Source of the DNA: Vibrio astriarenae
GTDB lineage: Bacteria; Pseudomonadota; Gammaproteobacteria; Enterobacterales; Vibrionaceae
Assembly: GCF_010587385.1 (NCBI RefSeq)
Contig: NZ_CP047476.1
Span: 1,302,001-1,366,000, forward strand
DNA length: 64,000 bases
Direction of reading: 5' to 3'
The notes beneath the pieces are model-generated. The model ran no database searches. It was not told the origin of the DNA and worked only from the letters and a program-made list of their open reading frames with translations. The translations under genes were made by a program, and so were the position numbers. This document shows positions 46,701-58,700 of this stretch, one piece after another; positions within the stretch are counted from its first letter, which is position 1, and each line of letters starts with the position of its first letter.

Positions 46701-49700
46701 GCTTTAACGACGATACCTAATTGAGGTGTAAGATTATTGTCTTCAGGTTGGTCTGAACTCTCTACGTCAACCAAAGGTGCTAGTGCAACTGGCACTTCAA
46801 GTTGCGCAATCGAGGTATCCCCGGACTGAGAGTCTGTAGTAATCACTTTGATAGGCAGTAAGAAGTCACCGGCTAAGTCCTCGGCAAAAGCCAGAGTAGC
46901 TTCAGGCACATTAATGATATTACCCATGTCATCAATAGAGGCCGTAAAGAAATAGACATCTTCGACATAGTTATAAAGGAGACCACTATCCTCTGGAACA
47001 TTGAAGCCTCCTGGGACTGAGCTTGGATCGAGGATAACCGTAATGTCATCCCCACTGCTGTCATCCCCTGATACTGATAGCACATTACTACCTTGCCCCA
47101 TCAGTGCTGCCGCTATATCGATTGATGTATCTTCTTGGCCGACAACGACGCCATCGTCCTCAACGATAATCTCAGCAGCGACCGTATCTGGCACTGTACC
47201 TCCACCTGAGCCACCGGCTGGGCTAGCTGACGCAACAATAGTCACGTCTATTTCTCGGATATCTTCTCCTCGTTCACCTTCATCTAGTTCACCATCATCA
47301 ACAGCTAGACCTGTGACACCAAATGTCCAGCGGTTATTACCCGATGTTCTTTCCTCTTCACCATGCTGCAGACCGTCTGGGATACTGAGTGAGAAGCCAA
47401 ATTGGTTTGAAGCATCATCTGTCGTATCCACGACCATCCAAATACCCAGCCCCAAATTGATAGCACCATCAAATTTAAATTGGTCTAGGAAATCATTCAA
47501 TCTATCTTGCTGTTCATCCGTGAGATCATTGAGATCATCCTTACTTTCAAGGCCTAAATAAACTTCCGGCTTGAGGTCGATAATAATAGATTCAATGTAC
47601 TCACGTTCAGCCCGCTCCTCTGGCGTTTCTTGGTCATCCCAGTCAGGGTCAACCTCGACAGGGACAATCTTGTTCGCTTGTCCTTCTGTACCAAATACGA
47701 TGAAATCAACTTGAGAGTCGGTATCGTTGTCATCATTGTTATCATCAATACCAATATCATCTGGATCAGCATCACCGAAACGATTGACTACGAAGTTAAA
47801 GATCAAATCACTTTGAGCATCTGTAACATCGCCTATTTCCTGTCGATTTTGATTCACGATATACAGGTCGCCCTCAGACTCAACGACTGGTGAAATGCTG
47901 ACATTAATCACGCCACTTACCGTGTCGCCTTCAGCAACCCCCTCTCCCGGGGATAAATCATCGATGTATTCCGCATCGTACTCTTTCACTGTCAACAGCG
48001 TGGTTAACTGGAAGTCATCAGTAGAGTCACTTCCTGGCAATAGCTGTAGCGATGTATTTAAAAACTCTGCAGCAAATTCTTGCTCCGTTTGACCATCACT
48101 AGGTTCAAACACAATCGTGCCATCAACCACCACCACGAGTTCGCCATCGACAAACACTTGCACGTCATCAGGAATGTTACCAATTTCAACTCGAGTAAAT
48201 ATCTCATCATCATCTGGATAATCAACGCCTACAGGTTGCCATGCGATATCGATGAGTTGATCCTCTAGGCCAGATACGTCACGTTCATAGGTGCCCGCTG
48301 TATCAATAACCGGCGCAACATTAACACGGATTTCTTGTTCAAATTCACGATAGTGACCGTCATTTTCAGTTACAACAATAGTCGCTGAAATAACAATGTT
48401 CTCCGTTGAAGACTCTGGCGGCGTAATCGTTACTCCTTTGCTGTATATAAAGTCAGAACGCAAGTCAGGAATATTGATTTCATACATGGCAAGGCCAGTG
48501 TTGTCGTCATCTCCAATGTAGATTAAGTCGTACGGACTTCCCTCTTCATCTGCGATGGTGACGCCTTCCGGAACTCCCGTAAGAATAAGTGAGATAGATT
48601 CTGAAGTATCACTTTCGTTATCAAGTCTCTCTCCCGAAATCGCTGTGAAGTTAATCTCTGCGTGAGTATTTTCGAGAATAGTTGTTTCAACACCTTTAAC
48701 GAGGTCCTCTCCCTCACCCTCTTCGAACGTCATCCATATTGTGTCATCACCATCTGGGTTAGGTTTAATCTTGAAGACCGGCTCGTCTGCTACGCCTTTG
48801 ATGTCGACATAAACCGTCTTACCATTTTCACTGAGCTCTCTTACATCAGTAACAACAGTCCCATCTGACAAGGTCGCTGAGTCTTTTACAATACCTTGAA
48901 CGTTGAAGGTAAAATCTACGTTGCTATGGAGTAGAGGTTTCACCTCTATGTCACCTAACGCTGACACTGGGATCTCGTAGTAATCAATGATCCCAGGTGA
49001 CGACTCAACCACTGTGATTGAACTTGGATCCGTATCAACTAACACAACGGTAGGATCAGAAATATCACTAATACGAACGAACAAGGCTTCGGAGGAGTCG
49101 GTATCTTGTGTACTATCGAGCCCTGTAATGACATTGCTAAGGAACAACTTATCCGAAGCGTCGTAATCGAAATCAGTCTGACCATCCTCGAAGATTTTAA
49201 CGCGTTTTACACCAAACTTCGTTTTGTCGGCTTCAGGAGTAACCTCTATAACAATGTCTCTTGGATCAGACTCTTTGGTTTCTTTTGTGGACAACGGGTT
49301 GACTGTTTCTTCTGATATCGCAACAACGCGAAGTTTGATAGTTCCCGAAAAGTTATCAACTGGATCTACCTCTACATCGCCTATTCGCGTAGCGTCGTCA
49401 ACAATGTAATAGACCACTTCATCTGGCGTGCCCTCATCAACCACTATTGTATCTAAGGTCGTTCCATCGCTGTAAACCAGTACAGCATTACCTTCGCCTT
49501 CGATAAATTCAAAACGATAAGTAATGGTCTCTGGTTGAGGTTCATTCGTATCTTGAGAGTTAGCCGATATTGACAGCTCTAGGTTCTCTCCATCTTCGAT
49601 AACCGCTCGCTCCTCAGCTTCGGTATAGTCGAAAATACTGTCCTGCGACCATTCGGGCTTGTCGGCGATGCTTTGAATATTAATATTTAAGCTGCTGTTG

Positions 49701-52700
49701 ATGTTATACGTTGAGTCAGAATCATCTTTTATGGTGACACGAACTTGAATATCTATCCCATCTTCATCTGTAGCAAAATGTCTGTCTGGTACAAAGAATA
49801 AGTTTTCAACCGTTAACTCTGAGCCATCCAAAGACGTGACAATACTGTCATCCTCGGAATTCAAAATAGCACTAGAGCTATTGGTATCTAATGGGACAAG
49901 CACTGAGCCATCAAGGTAGTAGAAGGTGCCGTTATGGTCATCGAGATTCTGCAATCGGATCTCACTAATTGACTCACCTCTATCAATATCAAAAAGCTCT
50001 ACCTTCAACGTTACTTTGATTGGATCTAGGTCTTCACTATCTAATCCCGTTAAATTGTCGAACTCATTAGTATCATCTCGGCCCGCATCTTCTATTCCGA
50101 TAATACCTTTATCCGAGATCTCTCCTTTTTTATCTTTGATAGTAATGTTGAGCTGCTCAGTCACTGTATCTAAATCAGCATCTGTAGCTGTTACATTGAC
50201 CGTGAACTGAAGCTTGTCTCCCGCACTGTGATCGACAAAATCCTCAGGAGTGAAACGCGCTCGACCATTAGGGCTAATCTCTAGTTGACCTAAATCCTGA
50301 GATTGATTACCGACTACCTCGATGACAGTAACGGTAATTGTTTCCCCCTCAAGATCTACTGAGTCGACAATGTCTCCGCTTTCGAGCCTAAATTGAATAT
50401 CTCTACCGTCTTCATCTTGAGCTTCTATCGAAGTGACGACCCCATTATCTGCACCTTGAGTTTCAACTCGATCCCCGTCAATATTTGGATCATCAAACAT
50501 CCAGACAGTCTTGCCATTCTGACCTTCGGTTCTTGAGATGTTCTTATCGAACAAAATTGGCTCATCATCCACCACCTCAACCGTTAAGGTGGCGGGTGCA
50601 GAAGCGTCACCATCACTGTCCACCGCCGTCACGGCAAAATTGAACAGCTGTGCATCATCCTTCTCTGCATCACCTTCAACATGGTCAACTGGCTCCAGCA
50701 AGGTGAAGGTGTATTGGCCATTATGGTCACCCTCGGCCTCACTCAAGTCCAACACGAGAGTGAAGATGTCAGTCGTGTCATCACCCTCACCGATAAAGCC
50801 GGTGTACGTGTAAATCTCATTATCATCACCACTCACCGCCGGCTCTGACAGCTGAATTACCTCACCGAACGCCGTCACGGTATTGGTACTGTTGAAGGTC
50901 TCTTCATCAACCTCAAAGTGCACCACATCGTCACTGCCCACTTGCACCGTGAAAGTGCCTGAGCCACTGACTGGGAAGCCCGACTCACCCGCCTCAGTGC
51001 CAGCGTCCAGACCCGACTCAAATACCGTGACAACATCGTCATCAGTACCCGCACCATTAATCTCTGTAATCACCGGCAACTGACCATCACCCACCTTAAT
51101 GGTGGCGGTCGAGGTCGCTGTGTCACCGTCACCGTCGGTAATGGTCGCCGTCAGTGTGCCTGTGATTGGGTCGATGAAATCACCGAACTCCTCAGTATCA
51201 CTGCTGTGGTCAAGGTTACGATTAGGCGCAAACGTCATCGTGCCATCGGCATTGACCGTCACGGTGCCTAGGTTCGCACCATCCACACCCGCATCGACGA
51301 TATCGAAGGTCTGGTTACCTGCCGCATCGGTTAAGGTGTACGTACCGTCATAGGTATTACCTTGGTAGCTAAAGTTGTAATCCACTTTCGTCAACGTAGC
51401 GGTATCCGCCCCTGGCTCACCATCAGGGCTGGTAATGAAGTTGTGCGACACAGTGCTGTTCGCGCCAGACTCCACCGGCTCCTCCACACCCAGCGTCACA
51501 TCGGCTGCCGCAATTGGCTCATCATCCACCACCTCAACCGTTAAGGTGGCGGGTGCAGAGGCGTCACCATCACTGTCCACCGCCGTCACGGCAAAATTGA
51601 ACAGCTGTGCATCATCCTTCTCTGCATCACCTTCAACATGGTCAACTGGCTCCAGCAAGGTGAAGGTGTATTGGCCATTATGGTCACCCTCTGCATCACT
51701 CAAGTCCAACACGAGAGTGAAGATGTCAGTCGTGTCATCACCCTCACCGATAAAGCCGGTGTACGTGTAAATCTCATTATCATCACCACTCACCGCCGGC
51801 TCTGACAACTGAATTACCTCACCGAACGCCGTCACGGTATTGGTACTGTTGAAGGTCTCTTCATCAACCTCAAAGTGCACCACATCGTCACTGCCCACTT
51901 GCACCGTGAAAGTGCCTGAGCCACTGACTGGGAAGCCCGACTCACCCGCCTCAGTGCCAGCGTCCAGACCCGACTCAAAGACCGTCACGATGTTATCCGC
52001 ATCCAGATCATCACCATCATCAATCAGGGTAATCGTAGGCAAGGCGCCATCCCCCACCTTAATGGTGGCAGTCGAGGTCGCTGTGTCACCGTCACCGTCG
52101 GTAATGGTCGCCGTCAGTGTGCCTGTGATTGGGTCGATGAAATCACCGAACTCCTCAGTATCACTGCTGTGGTCAAGGTTACGATTAGGCGCAAACGTCA
52201 TCGTGCCATCGGCATTGACCGTCACGGTGCCTAGGTTCGCACCATCCACACCCGCATCGACGATATCGAAGGTCTGGTTACCTGCCGCATCGGTTAAGGT
52301 GTACGTACCGTCATAGGTATTACCTTGGTAGCTAAAGTTGTAATCCACTTTCGTTAAAGTGGCGGTATCCGCCCCTGGCTCACCATCAGGGCTGGTAATG
52401 AAGTTGTGCGACACAGTGCTGTTCGCGCCAGACTCCACCGGCTCCTCCACACCCAGCGTCACATCGGCTGCCGCAATTGGCTCATCATCCACCACCTCAA
52501 CCGTTAAGGTGGCGGGTGCAGAGGCGTCACCATCACTGTCCACCGCCGTCACGACAAAATTGAACAGCTGTGCATCATCCTTCTCTGCATCACCTTCAAC
52601 ATGGTCAACTGGCTCCAGCAAGGTGAAGGTGTATTGGCCATTATGGTCACCCTCTGCATCACTCAAGTCCAACACGAGAGTGAAGATGTCAGTCGTGTCA

Positions 52701-55700
52701 TCACCCTCACCGATAAAGCCGGTGTACGTGTAAATCTCATTATCATCACCACTCACCGCCGGCTCTGACAACTGAATTACCTCACCGAACGCCGTCACGG
52801 TATTGGTACTGTTGAAGGTCTCTTCATCAACCTCAAAGTGCACCACATCGTCACTGCCTACTTGCACCGTGAAAGTGCCTGAGCCACTGACTGGGAAGCC
52901 CGACTCACCCGCCTCAGTGCCAGCGTCCAGACCCGACTCAAAGACCGTCACGATGTTATCCGCATCCAGATCATCACCATCATCAATCAGGGTAATCGTA
53001 GGCAAGGCGCCATCCCCCACCTTAATGGTGGCAGTCGAGGTCGCTGTGTCACCGTCACCGTCGGTAATGGTCGCCGTCAGTGTGCCTGTGATTGGGTCGA
53101 TGAAATCACCGAACTCCTCGGTATCACTGCTGTGGTCAAGGTTACGATTAGGCGCAAACGTCATCGTGCCATTGGCATTGACCGTCACGGTGCCTAGGTT
53201 CGCACCATCCACACCCGCATCGACGATATCGAAGGTCTGGTTACCTGCCGCATCGGTTAAGGTGTACGTACCGTCATAGGTATTACCTTGGTAGCTAAAG
53301 TTGTAATCCACTTTCGTTAAAGTGGCGGTATCCGCCCCTGGCTCACCATCAGGGCTGGTAATGAAGTTGTGCGACACAGTGCTGTTCGCGCCAGACTCCA
53401 CCGGCTCCTCCACACCCAGCGTCACATCGGCTGCCGCAATTGGCTCATCATCCACCACCTCAACCGTTAAGGTGGCGGGTGCAGAGGCGTCACCATCACT
53501 GTCCACCGCCGTCACGGCAAAATTGAACAGCTGTGCATCATCCTTCTCTGCATCACCTTCAACATGGTCAACTGGCTCCAGCAAGGTGAAGGTGTATTGG
53601 CCATTATGGTCACCCTCTGCATCACTCAAGTCCAACACGAGAGTGAAGATGTCAGTCGTGTCATCACCCTCACCGATAAAGCCGGTGTACGTGTAAATCT
53701 CATTATCATCACCACTCACCGCCGGCTCTGACAACTGAATTACCTCACCGAACGCCGTCACGGTATTGGTACTGTTGAAGGTCTCTTCATCAACCTCAAA
53801 GTGCACCACATCGTCACTGCCCACTTGCACCGTGAAAGTGCCTGAGCCACTGACTGGGAAGCCCGACTCACCCGCCTCAGTGCCAGCGTCCAGACCTGAC
53901 TCAAAGACCGTCACGATGTTATCCGCATCCAGATCGTCACCATCATCAATCAGGGTAATCGTAGGCAAGGCGCCATCCCCCACCTTAATGGTGGCGGTCG
54001 AGGTCGCTGTATCACCGTCACCGTCGGTAATGGTCGCCGTCAGTGTGCCTGTGATTGGGTCGATGAAATCACCGAACTCCTCAGTATCACTGCTGTGGTC
54101 AAGGTTACGATTAGGCGCAAACGTCATCGTGCCATCGGCATTGACCGTCACGGTGCCTAGGTTCGCACCATCCACACCCGCATCGACGATATCGAAGGTC
54201 TGGTTACCTGCCGCATCGGTTAAGGTGTACGTACCGTCATAGGTATTACCTTGGTAGCTAAAGTTGTAATCCACTTTCGTCAACGTAGCGGTATCCGCCC
54301 CTGGCTCACCATCAGGGCTGGTAATGAAGTTGTGCGACACAGTGCTGTTCGCGCCAGACTCCACCGGCTCCTCCACACCCAGCGTCACATCGGCTGCCGC
54401 AATTGGCTCATCATCCACCACCTCAACCGTTAAGGTGGCGGGTGCAGAGGCGTCACCATCACTGTCCACCGCCGTCACGGCAAAATTGAACAGCTGTGCA
54501 TCATCCTTCTCTGCATCACCTTCAACATGGTCAACTGGCTCCAGCAAGGTGAAGGTGTATTGGCCATTATGGTCACCCTCTGCATCACTCAAGTCCAACA
54601 CGAGAGTGAAGATGTCAGTCGTGTCATCACCCTCACCGATAAAGCCGGTGTACGTGTAAATCTCATTATCATCACCACTCACCGCCGGCTCTGACAACTG
54701 AATTACCTCACCGAACGCCGTCACGGTATTGGTACTGTTGAAGGTCTCTTCATCAACCTCAAAGTGCACCACATCGTCACTGCCCACTTGCACCGTGAAA
54801 GTGCCTGAGCCACTGACTGGGAAGCCCGACTCACCCGCCTCAGTGCCAGCGTCCAGACCCGACTCAAAGACCGTCACGATGTTATCCGCATCCAGATCAT
54901 CACCATCATCAATCAGGGTAATCGTAGGCAAGGCGCCATCCCCCACCTTAATGGTGGCAGTCGAGGTCGCTGTGTCACCGTCACCGTCGGTAATGGTCGC
55001 CGTCAGTGTGCCTGTGATTGGGTCGATGAAATCACCGAACTCCTCAGTATCACTGCTGTGGTCAAGGTTACGATTAGGCGCAAACGTCATCGTGCCATCG
55101 GCATTGACCGTCACGGTGCCTAGGTTCGCACCATCCACACCCGCATCGACGATATCGAAGGTCTGGTTACCTGCCGCATCGGTTAAGGTGTACGTACCGT
55201 CATAGGTATTACCTTGGTAGCTAAAGTTGTAATCCACTTTCGTTAAAGTGGCGGTATCCGCCCCTGGCTCACCATCAGGGCTGGTAATGAAGTTGTGCGA
55301 CACAGTGCTGTTCGCGCCAGACTCCACCGGCTCCTCCACACCCAGCGTCACATCGGCTGCCGCAATTGGCTCATCATCCACCACCTCAACCGTTAAGGTG
55401 GCGGGTGCAGAAGCGTCACCATCACTGTCCACCGCCGTCACGGCAAAATTGAACAGCTGTGCATCATCCTTCTCTGCATCACCTTCAACATGGTCAACCG
55501 GCTCCAGCAAGGTGAAGGTGTATTGGCCATTATGGTCACCCTCGGCCTCACTCAAGTCCAACACGAGAGTGAAGATGTCAGTCGTGTCATCACCCTCACC
55601 GATAAAGCCGGTGTACGTATAAATCTCATTATCATCACCACTCACCGCCGGCTCTGACAACTGAATTACCTCACCGAACGCCGTCACGGTATTGGTACTG

Positions 55701-58700
55701 TTGAAGGTCTCTTCATCAACCTCAAAGTGCACCACATCGTCACTGCCCACTTGCACCGTGAAAGTGCCTGAGCCACTGACTGGGAAGCCCGACTCACCCG
55801 CCTCAGTGCCAGCGTCCAGACCCGACTCAAATACCGTGACAACATCGTCATCAGTACCCGCACCATTAATCTCTGTAATCACCGGCAACTGACCATCACC
55901 CACCTTAATGGTGGCGGTCGAGGTCGCTGTATCACCGTCACCGTCGGTAATGGTCGCCGTCAGTGTGCCTGTGATTGGGTCGATGAGATCACCGAACTCC
56001 TCAGTATCACTGCTGTGGTCAAGGTTACGATTAGGCGCAAACGTCATCGTGCCATCGGCATTGACCGTCACGGTGCCTAGGTTCGCACCATCCACACCCG
56101 CATCGACGATATCGAAGGTCTGGTTACCTGCCGCATCGGTTAAGGTGTACGTACCGTCATAGGTATTACCTTGGTAGCTAAAGTTGTAATCCACTTTCGT
56201 TAAAGTGGCGGTATCCGCCCCTGGCTCACCATCAGGGCTGGTAATGAAGTTGTGCGACACAGTGCTGTTCGCGCCAGACTCCACCGGCTCCTCCACACCC
56301 AGCGTCACATCGGCTGCCGCAATTGGCTCATCATCCACCACCTCAACCGTTAAGGTGGCGGGTGCAGAGGCGTCACCATCACTGTCCACCGCCGTCACGG
56401 CAAAATTGAACAGCTGTGCATCATCCTTCTCTGCGTCACCTTCAACATGGTCAACCGGCTCCAGCAAGGTGAAGGTGTATTGGCCATTATGGTCACCCTC
56501 GGCCTCACTCAAGTCCAACACGAGAGTGAAGATGTCAGTCGTGTCATCGCCCTCACCGATAAAGCCGGTGTACGTATAAATCTCATTATCATCACCACTC
56601 ACCGCCGGCTCTGACAGCTGGATCACCTCACCGAACGCCGTCACGGTATTGGTACTGTTGAAGGTCTCTTCATCAACCTCAAAGTGCACCACATCGTCAC
56701 TGCCCACTTGCACCGTGAAAGTGCCTGAGCCACTGACTGGGAAGCCCGACTCACCCGCCTCAGTGCCAGCGTCCAGACCCGACTCAAATACCGTGACAAC
56801 ATCGTCATCAATACCCGCACCATTAACCTCTGTAATCACCGGCAACTGACCATCACCCACCTTAATGGTAGCGGTCGAGGTCGCTGTATCACCGTCACCG
56901 TCGGTAATGGTCGCCGTCAGTGTGCCTGTGATTGGGTCGATGAAATCACCGAACTCCTCAGTATCACTGCTGTGGTCAAGGTTACGATTAGGCGCAAACG
57001 TCATCGTGCCATCGGCATTGACCGTCACGGTGCCTAGGTTCGCACCATCCACACCCGCATCGACGATATCGAAGGTCTGGTTACCTGCCGCATCGGTTAA
57101 GGTGTACGTGCCGTCATAGGTATTACCTTGGTAGCTAAAGTTGTAGTCCACTTTCGTCAAAGTGGCGGTATCCGCCCCTGGCTCACCATCAGGGCTGGTA
57201 ATGAAGTTGTGCGACACAGTGCTGTTCGCGCCAGACTCCACCGGCTCCTCCACACCCAGCGTCACATCGGCTGCCACTATTGGCTCATCATCCACCACCT
57301 CAACCGTTAAGGTGGCGGGTGCAGAGGCGTCACCATCACTGTCCACCGCCGTCACGGCAAAATTGAACAGCTGTGCATCATCCTTCTCTGCGTCACCTTC
57401 AACATGGTCAACCGGCTCCAGCAAGGTGAAGGTGTATTGGCCATTATGGTCACCCTCGGCCTCACTCAAGTCCAACACGAGAGTGAAGATGTCAGTCGTG
57501 TCATCGCCCTCACCGATAAAGCCGGTGTACGTATAAATCTCATTGTCATCACCACTCACCGCCGGCTCTGACAACTGAATTACCTCACCGAACGCCGTCA
57601 CGGTATTGGTACTGTTGAAGGTCTCTTCATCAACCTCAAAGTGCACCACATCGTCACTGCCCACTTGCACCGTGAAAGTGCCTGAGCCACTGACTGGGAA
57701 GCCCGACTCACCCGCCTCAGTGCCAGCGTCCAGACCCGACTCAAATACCGTGACAACATCGTCATCAGTACCCGCACCATTAATCTCTGTAATCACCGGC
57801 AACTGACCATCACCCACCTTAATGGTAGCGGTCGAGGTCGCTGTATCACCGTCACCGTCGGTAATGGTCGCCGTCAGTGTGCCTGTGATTGGGTCGATGA
57901 AATCACCGAACTCCTCAGTATCACTGCTGTGGTCAAGGTTACGATTAGGCGCAAACGTCATCGTGCCATCGGCATTGACCGTCACGGTGCCTAGGTTCGC
58001 ACCATCCACACCCGCATCGACAATATCGAAGGTCTGGTTACCTGCTGCATCCGTTAGAGTGTACGTACCGTCATAGGTATTACCTTGGTAGCTAAAGTTG
58101 TAATCCACTTTCGTTAAAGTGGCCGTATCCGCCCCTGGCTCACCATCAGGGCTGGTAATGAAGTTGTGCGACACAGTGCTGTTCGCGCCAGACTCCACCG
58201 GCTCCTCCACACCCAGCGTCACATCGGCCGCCGCTATTGGCTGATCATCTACTACCTCGACAACCAAGTCCGCCGGCGCTGATTTATCACCATCACTATC
58301 CACAGCCATCACTTGGAAGTTAAACAGGTGACTCAACGACTCATCTAAATCCGTCGCATTCACATCAATATGGTCAAGTTCTTCAAGTAGCGTAAAGGTG
58401 TAACTACCCTGACCATCTTCACCTAAATCCAACACTAACGTGAACACATCAATGGTGCTGTTACCTACCGTGACTTGACCTGTGTAGGTGTACGTCTCAC
58501 CATCGTTAGTGATGGCAGGCTCGGACAGTTGGATCACCTCGCCAAACGCTTCCACCGCATTGGCAGCAATACCATTATCCACATCACCATTGTTGAACAG
58601 ATCTCTATCAAGCTCGAAGTGCGCAATGTCATCACTGCCTACCGTGACAGTAAAACCACCGGTACCACTAATAGGATAAGCCGCTTCTCCCGCATTGGTA

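Noticed and set aside
50883..58076. Repeated plus-strand open frames (up to 158 codons) opposite the adhesin repeats
   Set aside because: They recur with the 957/963-nt period, have low-complexity Ser/Val-rich translations and no ribosome sites; they are shadows of the biased codon use of the adhesin gene.
50558..58237. Tandem repeats as a CRISPR array or mobile element
   Set aside because: The units are long, contiguous, in frame and protein-coding, with no spacers or terminal inverted repeats.
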